A stretch of 10,056 bases of DNA from Bacteroidota bacterium (GTDB taxonomy: Bacteria > Bacteroidota > Bacteroidia > Flavobacteriales > Weeksellaceae), in NCBI GenBank assembly GCA_023457935.1, contig JAEXBA010000061.1:1-10056 (forward strand). The letters are read 5' to 3'. The position numbers were made by a program, and so were the translations under genes. Shown here piece by piece: positions 1-6,564 of this stretch (position 1 is the first letter of the stretch; every line of letters starts with the position of its first letter). A model generated the notes under the pieces. That model was not told where the DNA came from and made no database searches. It worked only from the letters and a program-made list of their open reading frames with translations.

Positions 1-1375
1 TATCGTACACTTCGAAAGCGCCTCTTTCTTTTGCCATTTCAACCGAGGAACGGTACGCAGCCAAAGCCAGAGTTTTGTGAACTTCCACAGAAAAATCTAC
101 CGCTTCCTTGCTTCCGTAGCGCATTCCGAGAGCAGCCAACATATCGCCTTCAGCCGTGATTCCCACGCCGGTTCTTCTTCCCTGCAAAGTTTTCTTGCGG
201 ATTTTAATCCAGAGATTTCTTTCCGTTCCTTTGATTTCTTCACTTTCAGGATCGGAATCAATTTTTTCAAGAATCGCATCAATTTTTTCCACTTCCAGAT
301 CGATGATATCATCCATCATTCTTTGTGCAAAAGCAATGTGTTTTTTGAACAGTTCAAAGTTGAATTTCGCTTTGTTCGTAAACGGATTTTCCACATAGGA
401 ATACAGATTCACTGCCAACAAACGGCATGAATCGTATGGACACAACGGAATTTCACCGCATGGATTGGTAGAAACCGTTTCAAATCCCAAATCCGCGTAA
501 CAGTCAGGAACCGATTCTTTCGTAATCGTATCCCAAAAAAGAATTCCAGGTTCGGCAGATTTCCAGGCGTTGTGTACAATTTTATTCCAGATTTCTTTTG
601 CCTGAACGGTTTGCGAAAACTTTGGATTCTTGCTGTGAATAGGATATTTCTGCCTGTATTCAGAATCGTTTTTTACGGCTTTCATGAATTCATCATCAAT
701 TCTCACCGAAATATTGGCTCCGGTGATTTTTCCCTGCTCCAGTTTTGCATTGATAAAATCTTGAGCATCAGGATGATTGATGGAAACCGAAAGCATCAAA
801 GCGCCTCTCCTACCATCCTGTGCCACTTCGCGCGTGGAATTGGAATAGCGCTCCATGAACGGAACCAATCCGGTTGAAGTGAGCGCCGAATTTTTCACCG
901 CAGAACCTTTCGGACGGATGTAAGACAAATCGTGACCAACGCCACCGCGTCTTTTCATCAGCTGAACCTGCTCTTCATCCACTTTCATAATACTTCCGTA
1001 AGAATCTGAATTCGTGCCGTTACCAATTACGAAACAGTTTGACAGCGATGCAATCTGAAAATTATTTCCGATTCCTGTCATCGGACTTCCCTGCGGAATG
1101 ATGTATTTGAAATCTTTAATAAGATCGAAAACTTCCTGAGCCGAAAGCGGATTTTTATATTTTTTTTCAACGCGGGCGATTTCGTTCGCAATTCTCCAGT
1201 GCATATCGTCCGGAGTGGATTCGTAAAGGTTGCCTTCAGAATCCTTTAAAGCGTATTTATTTACCCAAACTCTGGTTGCCAAATCGTCTCCTTTAAAGTA
1301 TTTTAAAGTCTCAGCATTGGCTGTATCGTACGAAACTGTGTGTGATTTTTTTGTTGAAACTGAACTCTCCATCAT
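1..1375 (-). CDS. nrdJ: Adenosylcobalamin-dependent (class II) ribonucleotide reductase, N-terminal half, partial
   Basis: The enzyme reduces ribonucleotides to deoxyribonucleotides in the cytoplasm using a thiyl radical, made from adenosylcobalamin in class II enzymes. The gene enters on the minus strand with 458 codons visible and continues past the left edge. Visible landmarks are SLSNCFV with Cys114 (N-terminal redox cysteine of the family), RRGGVGHDLS, RPKGSAVK, a DGRRGALM stretch, and NPCGEIPL with Asn304, Cys306 and Glu308, the N-x-C-x-E active-site motif bearing the radical cysteine. The order and wording fit the NrdJ/NrdZ (TIGR02504-like) group better than class I NrdA. No ATP-cone domain precedes the catalytic domain, because the RNR fold starts within about 20-30 residues. 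The start is a double ATG (1375 or 1372) without a clear Shine-Dalgarno. Full-length relatives are roughly 850 residues, so the C-terminal cysteine pair cannot be seen. Class II rather than class I is family inference. Confidence 0.87.
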   Translation of the reverse strand, partial: MMESSVSTKKSHTVSYDTANAETLKYFKGDDLATRVWVNKYALKDSEGNLYESTPDDMHWRIANEIARVEKKYKNPLSAQEVFDLIKDFKYIIPQGSPMTGIGNNFQIASLSNCFVIGNGTNSDSYGSIMKVDEEQVQLMKRRGGVGHDLSYIRPKGSAVKNSALTSTGLVPFMERYSNSTREVAQDGRRGALMLSVSINHPDAQDFINAKLEQGKITGANISVRIDDEFMKAVKNDSEYRQKYPIHSKNPKFSQTVQAKEIWNKIVHNAWKSAEPGILFWDTITKESVPDCYADLGFETVSTNPCGEIPLCPYDSCRLLAVNLYSYVENPFTNKAKFNFELFKKHIAFAQRMMDDIIDLEVEKIDAILEKIDSDPESEEIKGTERNLWIKIRKKTLQGRRTGVGITAEGDMLAALGMRYGSKEAVDFSVEVHKTLALAAYRSSVEMAKERGAFEVYD

Positions 1376-1392
1376 AAATATTCTTAACGGTT

Positions 1393-1433
1393 TAAATGTA
1401 CGCCAATAATAAATGATGACAAAAAGTTTACAA
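1393..1433 (-). promoter_or_regulatory. Candidate promoter(s) of the ribonucleotide reductase
   Basis: On the minus strand TATTATTG (1404-1411) differs by one base from the Bacteroidota -7 consensus TAnnTTTG and lies 19 nt downstream of a TTG (1431-1433). A second option, TACATTTA (1393-1400), also has one mismatch and a TTG 19 nt upstream (1420-1422). Either gives a short leader of roughly 10-25 nt. The sequence alone does not choose between them. A perfect palindrome at 1421-1439 covers both -33 positions. Confidence 0.4.
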
Positions 1434-1503
1434 CTTTTTTATTGTTAATATTTGATTATCAATAATTTAACTTTTCCACAATTTAAAAAAGTTGACAAGT
1501 TTT
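1421..1503. repeat. AAAAGTT repeat and palindrome cluster upstream of the ribonucleotide reductase
   Basis: 1421-1439 is a perfect palindrome, AAAAAGTT and AACTTTTT around a TAC spacer. An 18-nt near-copy starting AAAAAGTTGACAA lies at 1486-1503 in the same orientation, with 16 of 18 bases identical and starts 65 bp apart. Another AACTTTT at 1469-1475 faces the AAAAGTT at 1487-1493. TTGATTATCAA (1452-1462) is a further perfect palindrome. Together these look like operator sites for a dimeric regulator, but AT-rich sequence produces such patterns easily and no known regulator motif was recognised. Confidence 0.45.
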
Positions 1504-1510
1504 GAAAATT

Positions 1511-1536
1511 AAAAATTTATATAGTTTTAAATTTTT
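1511..1536 (-). terminator. Possible weak AT-only terminator hairpin after the glycosyltransferase
   Basis: AAAAATTT (1511-1518) and AAATTTTT (1529-1536) form 8-bp complementary arms around a 10-nt loop, 33 nt past the glycosyltransferase stop codon. The stem contains only A-T pairs, so it would be weak. It may be composition rather than a functional terminator. Confidence 0.22.
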
Positions 1537-1569
1537 GAAAAGTAGAGATCTTAAAATAACAGTTTCGTT

Positions 1570-2655
1570 CTACTTCTCATTTGCCATAGAAAGCAATAAA
1601 TCTTCGTACTTTTTCAGAATAATTTCCTTTGAAAACCTTGACTTGATTGAGTTTCGGATTTCTTCAGAATTATGTGATTCACTTAAAACCTCAACAATTT
1701 TTTCCGCGAATTCCTGATGGTTTTCGATATCTGCAATTTCACCGTTGATTTTCGGCTGAACAATTTCCTGAATTCCTCCCGGACAATTATTTGCCAAAGC
1801 GTAAGTTCCGCACGCTCCTGCTTCCAGAAGAACATTCGGGAATCCTTCATACCGCGAGGAAAGTATGAACAGATCCGCAAATTTCAGAAACTGATACGGA
1901 TTTTTCTGCTGTCCGTGAAAAATGACATTTTCTAAACCTAAATCAGATTTCATTTGATGAAGAAGTTCTTTGTCGCGACCGTCGCCTAAAATATGAAGCT
2001 GAATTTTTTCATTTTTAAGATGAGAAAAAACGTTCAGCAAATTATCAAAACCCTTTCTGGAAGAAAGATTTCCGATGGCGACAATATTTTTAAAATCAGA
2101 TTTAAAACTTTCAGGTTTTTCAGATTCAGCAAGTTTGGATTCAATAAAATCGAAATCAACCGGATTGTTAATTTTCACCAGTTTTTCTTTTCTAATACTG
2201 AAATTTTCAAGAAGATCTTTCATCATATCATCGCTCTGACAAATGATTTTATCGTAATTATTGTAGAATTTATAGAAAAAACGGATTTCCCTTCTCGTCA
2301 CATGTTTTGAAACCACATTGGTTTCCCTCGCAATAAATTTCGTCTTTGGAAAAAACTTCAGAAACATCGAAAGATAGGCGTTCACTTCACCAAAACCGCT
2401 GAAAACAATGTCCGGTTTTCTTTTCCTGATTTCAGAAAGAATCGGTTTTAAACCGTTTCGGATTCGCTGGGTTTTCAAGTCAATAATTTCAACATCATTT
2501 TCCAGAAATTCCAGATAACCGCCTTCTTTACGAAGAAGCATGATTTTCGGCTCGAATTTTTCGCGCAGCAGATGATTCGCAATCGTAGTCACAATTCGTT
2601 CTGCACCGCCAGTTTCGAGATCGGGAAGAATAAAAATAATGGAAATCTTCTTCAT
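1570..2655 (-). CDS. GT4-family glycosyltransferase
   Basis: This is a predicted retaining glycosyltransferase of the GT-B fold, GT4 family (Glycos_transf_1), which transfers a sugar from an activated donor, typically onto a lipid-linked or surface polysaccharide at the inner face of the cytoplasmic membrane. From the ATG the protein has 361 residues. The N-terminal acceptor domain opens with the hydrophobic strand KKISIIFILPDL and a glycine loop GGAER (16-20). The C-terminal donor domain has GNLSSRKG (195-202), LHILGDGRD, and the E-x7-E motif YEGFPNVLLEAG with Glu270 and Glu278. An in-frame TTG 12 nt upstream was passed over because the ATG gives the usual GT4 beginning. It lies 62 nt after the plug-protein gene on the same strand. 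A weak -7-like CATTTTTG (minus strand, 2682-2689) could give it its own promoter. Donor and acceptor cannot be told from sequence, and no other polysaccharide genes are adjacent. Confidence 0.88.
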   Translation of the reverse strand: MKKISIIFILPDLETGGAERIVTTIANHLLREKFEPKIMLLRKEGGYLEFLENDVEIIDLKTQRIRNGLKPILSEIRKRKPDIVFSGFGEVNAYLSMFLKFFPKTKFIARETNVVSKHVTRREIRFFYKFYNNYDKIICQSDDMMKDLLENFSIRKEKLVKINNPVDFDFIESKLAESEKPESFKSDFKNIVAIGNLSSRKGFDNLLNVFSHLKNEKIQLHILGDGRDKELLHQMKSDLGLENVIFHGQQKNPYQFLKFADLFILSSRYEGFPNVLLEAGACGTYALANNCPGGIQEIVQPKINGEIADIENHQEFAEKIVEVLSESHNSEEIRNSIKSRFSKEIILKKYEDLLLSMANEK

Positions 2656-2717
2656 GAACTTCAACAAAAAAATCTTTCCCGCAAAAATGCAAAAAAGACT
2701 TTATTCTGTTTGTAGAT

Positions 2718-3077
2718 TTATTTTGAAATCAGAGAATCTGACTCCGGTTTTCGTTTTAAATTAATAATGATGACGCCATTTTTACCTTTTTCACCATAAA
2801 CCGCTGTTGCGCTTTTGTCCTTCAACACAGTGACTGATTCAACGGTTTCCGGATTGATTTCTGACATTTTTTCCTGAGTGATTTGCTCTCCATCCAGAAT
2901 ATAAAGCGGATCGACTCTTGGAACACCGTCTCTTTGAATAATATTGAAAGTAGGTTTTTGACCTTCTTTAATCTGATCTTGCTTTTGAATTGGATCACGG
3001 TTCGGATTATAATCCGGTACTTGCGCAGAAACTGCAGTTCCAACTAAAATTATTGTTGTGATGAAAAATTTCTTCAT
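2718..3077 (-). CDS. Small secreted TonB-dependent-receptor plug-domain protein (no barrel)
   Basis: This is a 119-residue exported protein consisting almost only of a TonB receptor plug fragment. Residues 1-18 form a signal peptide (KK, hydrophobic core, VSA) with probable cleavage before Gln19. Residues 20-50 are polar, followed by DPLYILDG (56-63) and then ETVESVTVLKDKSATAVYGE and KGKNGVIII (about 78-106). This matches the SusC/RagA signature region, usually written ESIEVLKDASATAIYG. A full SusC-like receptor has some 900-1000 residues with a 22-strand barrel, but here a stop follows directly after the plug signature and a charged tail. The codons look intact, so this reads as a short gene rather than an obvious remnant. 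It begins 5 nt after the recQ stop and so is probably co-transcribed with recQ. Its function is unknown; a periplasmic or envelope-associated partner protein is a guess. Confidence 0.8.
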   Translation of the reverse strand: MKKFFITTIILVGTAVSAQVPDYNPNRDPIQKQDQIKEGQKPTFNIIQRDGVPRVDPLYILDGEQITQEKMSEINPETVESVTVLKDKSATAVYGEKGKNGVIIINLKRKPESDSLISK

Positions 3078-3082
3078 AAATA

Positions 3083-5287
3083 TTAATTTGCTACGTCTGA
3101 AATAAACTTGATTCTCAACATCCGGAGTTCTTCATCGCTTAAATCGTCACCGAATTCGGAAGTGAGAACTTTCATGCTGTCGCTTTCGGATTCCCCCATA
3201 AATTCCATGAATTCTTCAACAATATCTTCATCAAAATTATCTTCAATATAATAATCGATGTTCAGTTTGGTTCCCTGATAAACAATACTTTCCATTTCCT
3301 TCAGTAGTTCTTCCATGGTAAGATTTTTTGCTTTGGCAATATCTTCAAGATCAATTTTTTTATCCGTATTCTGAATAATAAAAACCTTGTGTGAAGATTT
3401 GTTGGCAACGCCTTTCAGAACCATATCCTGAGTACGTTCAATATTGTTTTCTTCAACGTATTTTGCAATGTAATCAGCGAATTCCTTACCGTATTTTCTG
3501 GCTTTACCTTCGCCCACACCGTAAACCTTCCCAATTTCTTCAACCGTTATCGGGTATTGCGTCGTCATATCTTCCAGACTTGGATCCATGAAAACTGTAT
3601 AAGGCGGTATTCCGTGTTTTTTGGCGACTTTTTTACGAAGTTCCTTCAGCTGTGAAAAAAGTTTCTGATCCAGGCCTCCGCCTGCTGCAACTTCGACTTT
3701 TTCTGAACTTGATTTAATCTGTTCAAGGTCGTATTCGCGGTCTTCAGCAATCAGAAAAACATCTGTGGAATTTCCGTCAATTACATTCTGTCCTTTTTCC
3801 GAAATTTTCAGAACACCATAAGTTTCAATATCTTTTAAGAGATAATTCTGAACCGTTGCCTGTCTGATAATGGATTTCCAGTAATTATCGGTTTCATTTT
3901 TACCGATTCCAAACAGTTTGTGGGTTTCCAGACGGTAAGATTTTGTGACGGAACTTTCCTTGCCGACCAAAATGTTGATCAGGTCTTTTGTACGGAATTT
4001 CTGATCCAGCTTTTTTACAATTTCAAGAATCTGTTTCAGGTCTTTAGTTGCATCTTTAAGTTTTGGTGGGTTGACGGAATTGTCGCACATTTTCGCACCG
4101 TCTCCGGTTTCAGGATCAAACTGTTCACCAAAATAATAAAGAATGTACTGCCGTCTGCTCATAGAAGTTTCGGCGTAACCAACAACTTCATTCAGCAGCT
4201 GCAGACCGATTTCGCGTTCTGAAACGGGTTTTTGCGCCAGAAATTTCTCCAGTTTTTCAATGTCTTTAGGATCGTAAAAAGCCAGACAATATCCTTCGCC
4301 GCCATCTCTTCCGGCTCTTCCGGTTTCCTGATAATAACTTTCAAGCGATTTTGGAATGTCGTAATGAATGACAAAACGAACATCCGGTTTGTCGATTCCC
4401 ATTCCAAAAGCAATGGTTGCAACGATAACGTCGCATTCTTCCATCAGAAATTTATCCTGATTGGCCACTCTGGTTTTTTGGTCGAGTCCGGCGTGATAAG
4501 GCAATGCGTTGATTCCGTTTACCTGTAAAAGCTGGGCAAACTCTTCCACTTTTCTTCTGCTCAAACAGTACACGATTCCGGATTTACCTTTGTTCTGACT
4601 GATGAATTTTACAATTTCCTTGTCAATATTGATTTTCGGGCGTACTTCGTAAAAAAGATTCGGCCGGTTGAAACTTTCCTTAAACACTACCGCTTTCGTC
4701 ATTCCCAATGTTTTCTGAATATCATCCTGAACTTTGGGTGTCGCGGTTGCCGTTAAAGCAATAACCGGAACTTCAGCAATTTTATCGATGATGAGTTTCA
4801 GGTTTCTGTATTCCGGACGGAAATCGTGTCCCCATTCGGAAATACAGTGTGCTTCATCAATGGCAACGAAAGAAATTTTTACTTCTTTCAGAAATTCAAG
4901 ATATTCTTCTTTGATGAGCGATTCCGGTGCAACGTAAAGCAGTTTTGTCTTTCCTGATTTAATATCACTGAAAACCTGGTTGGTCTGTGCTTTATTTAAT
5001 GAAGAATTCAGAACATGCGCAACGCCTTCTTCCGATGAGAGGCCGTTCACGGCATCAACCTGATTTTTCATCAGTGCAATCAGGGGAGAAACCACAATTG
5101 CAGTTCCTTCAGATATCAATGCAGGAAGCTGATAACAGAGCGATTTGCCGCCACCGGTAGGCATAAGCACGAAAACATCGTTTCCGCTGAGCAAAGTCTG
5201 TATAATTTTTTCCTGCTGCCCTTTAAATTTAGAAAAACCGAAATATTTTTTGAGTTCTTTGGATAAATCGGTGTTTTTTGCCTTCAT
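3083..5287 (-). CDS. recQ: RecQ-family ATP-dependent DNA helicase
   Basis: This is a 3'-5' superfamily 2 DNA helicase of recombination and replication-fork repair, 734 residues (E. coli RecQ has about 610). Motifs in order are the motif 0 region FGFSKFKGQQ (16-25), Walker A MPTGGGKS (42-49), SPLIALMKNQ, DEAH (144-147) followed by CISEWGHDFRPEY, TATAT (179-183), helicase domain 2 with YHAGL and ATIAFGMGIDKPDVR, and motif VI QETGRAGRDG (320-329). An RQC-like region follows at about 370-520, then an HRDC domain at about 540-615. The last 120 residues form an acidic, helix-turn-helix-like extension. The zinc site is degenerate: around RRQYILYYFGE and KMCDNSVNPP only Cys401 remains of the usual four cysteines. 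A promoter lies upstream (5382-5412), the start is ATG, and the gene is divergent from kdsD. The plug-protein gene follows after 5 nt. Confidence 0.96.
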   Translation of the reverse strand: MKAKNTDLSKELKKYFGFSKFKGQQEKIIQTLLSGNDVFVLMPTGGGKSLCYQLPALISEGTAIVVSPLIALMKNQVDAVNGLSSEEGVAHVLNSSLNKAQTNQVFSDIKSGKTKLLYVAPESLIKEEYLEFLKEVKISFVAIDEAHCISEWGHDFRPEYRNLKLIIDKIAEVPVIALTATATPKVQDDIQKTLGMTKAVVFKESFNRPNLFYEVRPKINIDKEIVKFISQNKGKSGIVYCLSRRKVEEFAQLLQVNGINALPYHAGLDQKTRVANQDKFLMEECDVIVATIAFGMGIDKPDVRFVIHYDIPKSLESYYQETGRAGRDGGEGYCLAFYDPKDIEKLEKFLAQKPVSEREIGLQLLNEVVGYAETSMSRRQYILYYFGEQFDPETGDGAKMCDNSVNPPKLKDATKDLKQILEIVKKLDQKFRTKDLINILVGKESSVTKSYRLETHKLFGIGKNETDNYWKSIIRQATVQNYLLKDIETYGVLKISEKGQNVIDGNSTDVFLIAEDREYDLEQIKSSSEKVEVAAGGGLDQKLFSQLKELRKKVAKKHGIPPYTVFMDPSLEDMTTQYPITVEEIGKVYGVGEGKARKYGKEFADYIAKYVEENNIERTQDMVLKGVANKSSHKVFIIQNTDKKIDLEDIAKAKNLTMEELLKEMESIVYQGTKLNIDYYIEDNFDEDIVEEFMEFMGESESDSMKVLTSEFGDDLSDEELRMLRIKFISDVAN

Positions 5288-5365
5288 ATTGGATTATGAA
5301 TTTATTTTGTGCGTCCAGAAAAGGAGCTTTCTTTAATCTGCACGACAGTTCTTCAATTAGTTTGC

Positions 5366-5373
5366 TAAATTTG
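5366..5373 (+). promoter_or_regulatory. Candidate -7 element for kdsD
   Basis: TAAATTTG followed by C matches the Bacteroidota -7 consensus TAnnTTTG exactly. No TTG lies at the expected distance upstream, so support is partial. Transcription would start near 5380, leaving a leader of about 75 nt to the TTG start codon. Confidence 0.45.
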
Positions 5374-5381
5374 CATTTAAC

Positions 5382-5412
5382 CAAAGTTAATTAATTTTGA
5401 AGTTAAAGTCAA
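5382..5412 (-). promoter_or_regulatory. Candidate recQ promoter
   Basis: On the minus strand TAACTTTG (5382-5389) matches TAnnTTTG exactly, and a TTG (5410-5412) lies 20 nt upstream, giving TTG-N20-TAACTTTG. The leader to the recQ ATG would be about 85-90 nt. The element sits only 8 nt from the oppositely facing kdsD -7 box, so the two promoters overlap. Confidence 0.6.
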
Positions 5413-5453
5413 CTTAAAAAAAGATTAAATTTTAAAAAATAAATCCTTATATT

Positions 5454-6416
5454 TTGGAAAATCAGGCTATTATTGCGCTTGCCAAAAGCTCACTGGAAAT
5501 TGAAATTTCAGAACTTGAAAGTCTTAAAAACCGTATTGATACCGACTTTGTAAAAGCCGTTGATCTCATAAAATCCGCAAAAGGCAAACTGATTATCGTG
5601 GGAATCGGGAAATCTGCGCATGTCGGCAATAAAATTGTTGCAACACTGAATTCAACGGGAACACCTGCGCAGTTTCTTCACGCTTCAGAAGCCATTCACG
5701 GTGATTTGGGCGTCATTCAGAAACAGGATGTGGTTTTGTGCATCTCCAATTCCGGCAATTCTCCCGAAATCGTCAACCTCGTTCCATATCTCAAAGAATA
5801 TTCATCGGCTTTAATCGGAATGACGGGAAATCTGCATTCAAAACTGGCGGAAAATTCGGATGTGGTTCTGAATACGTTTGTTGAAAAAGAGGCCTGTCCG
5901 AACAAACTCGCTCCTACTAGCTCAACCACAGTTCAGATGGCTTTGGGCGATGCTTTGGCAGTAGTTTTAATGGAAATTAAAAATTTCAAAGAAACTGATT
6001 TTGCGAAATTCCATCCCGGCGGAAGTCTGGGAAAAAACCTTACGGCAAAAGTGGAACAGTTTCTTTCCTCGCAAAAGCCACAGGTTTCGGAGAAAGCCAA
6101 CATCCGCGATGTTATTATTTCGGTAAGCGGTTCCACGCACGGTGTGACGGTTGTTACAAAAAACGAAGAAATTCTCGGAGTGATTACTGACGGAGATTTA
6201 CGCCGTATGCTGATGACCAACAACGACGATGTTTCCAATGTTACAGCCGCAGAAATCATGAGCAAGAACCCGAAAAGCATCGATAAAAATGAACTTGCCA
6301 AAGAAGCCATGAAAATTCTGAAAGACAAGAACATCGGACAGCTTATTGTAACCGATCAGGGGAAATATTTCGGAATCGTGGATCTGCACCGGCTTTTGGA
6401 TGAAGGGATTAACTAG
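5454..6416 (+). CDS. kdsD: Arabinose-5-phosphate isomerase (KdsD/KpsF/GutQ family)
   Basis: The enzyme interconverts D-ribulose 5-phosphate and D-arabinose 5-phosphate in the cytoplasm, the first step of Kdo synthesis for lipopolysaccharide. The 320 residues comprise a SIS sugar-isomerase domain (about 30-180) followed by two CBS domains (about 205-262 and 265-320). Catalytic residues described for E. coli KdsD are all present at a constant offset of six: Lys53 in GIGKSAH, His82 in ASEAIHGDLG, Glu105 in SNSGNSPE, Glu146 in EKEACPNKLAPTSSTT, and His187 in FHPGGSLGK. Length is close to the E. coli protein (328). The start codon is TTG, chosen because it gives the family-typical N-terminus and no ATG precedes it in a suitable place. 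The gene is divergent from recQ and followed, after a 148-nt gap holding a heptamer array, by tatC. The biosynthetic role is inferred from the family; a capsule-specific paralogue cannot be excluded. Confidence 0.94.
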   Translation: MENQAIIALAKSSLEIEISELESLKNRIDTDFVKAVDLIKSAKGKLIIVGIGKSAHVGNKIVATLNSTGTPAQFLHASEAIHGDLGVIQKQDVVLCISNSGNSPEIVNLVPYLKEYSSALIGMTGNLHSKLAENSDVVLNTFVEKEACPNKLAPTSSTTVQMALGDALAVVLMEIKNFKETDFAKFHPGGSLGKNLTAKVEQFLSSQKPQVSEKANIRDVIISVSGSTHGVTVVTKNEEILGVITDGDLRRMLMTNNDDVSNVTAAEIMSKNPKSIDKNELAKEAMKILKDKNIGQLIVTDQGKYFGIVDLHRLLDEGIN

Positions 6417-6420
6417 TTTT

Positions 6421-6483
6421 GAATTATGAATTATGAGTTATGAGTTATGAACTTTAAACTCTGAATCTTGAACCTTGAACTTT
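6421..6483. repeat. Degenerate 7-bp-period tandem array, nine units
   Basis: Starting 5 nt after the kdsD stop codon, 63 nt divide exactly into nine heptamers. Two are GAATTAT, two are GAGTTAT, and the remaining five are degenerate forms such as GAACTTT, GAATCTT and GAACCTT. Eight of the nine units begin with GA. The period stays in register throughout while the sequence drifts. It lies wholly in the kdsD-tatC gap. No function is known to me. Confidence 0.8.
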
Positions 6484-6532
6484 TTCGCATAAATAAAAAG
6501 CGGAGCAACCTGAAATTTAAGTCTTAATTTCT

Positions 6533-6540
6533 TAATTTCG
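6533..6540 (+). promoter_or_regulatory. Weak candidate -7 element for tatC
   Basis: TAATTTCG differs at one position from TAnnTTTG and is followed by C. It would start transcription about 15-20 nt before the TTG start of tatC. There is no TTG at the -33 position. Read-through from kdsD is equally possible. Confidence 0.25.
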
Positions 6541-6564
6541 CAACTTCTTAAAAACCTCAGAAAA

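Noticed and set aside
77..877. Plus-strand open frames opposite the ribonucleotide reductase
   Set aside because: They are antisense to a clear RNR frame with conserved motifs and encode Phe/Ser/Ile-rich sequence typical of shadow frames.
1376..1569. Cobalamin riboswitch upstream of the B12-dependent RNR
   Set aside because: The stretch is almost pure A/T, lacks any GC-rich helical core, and the predicted leaders are too short.
1502..1717. Plus-strand open frame starting in the intergenic region and running into the glycosyltransferase
   Set aside because: Most of it is antisense to the glycosyltransferase C-terminus, and no promoter or recognisable product is present.
2656..2667. TTG start adding four residues to the glycosyltransferase
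   Set aside because: The ATG at 2655 gives the standard GT4 beginning with KKISII, and the extra residues add nothing.
5933..6334. 133-residue minus-strand open frame inside kdsD
   Set aside because: It is antisense to the CBS domains of kdsD and has no promoter or family resemblance.
6421..6483. Heptamer array considered as CRISPR
   Set aside because: Units are 7 bp and directly abutting, with no spacers and no cas genes in the window.
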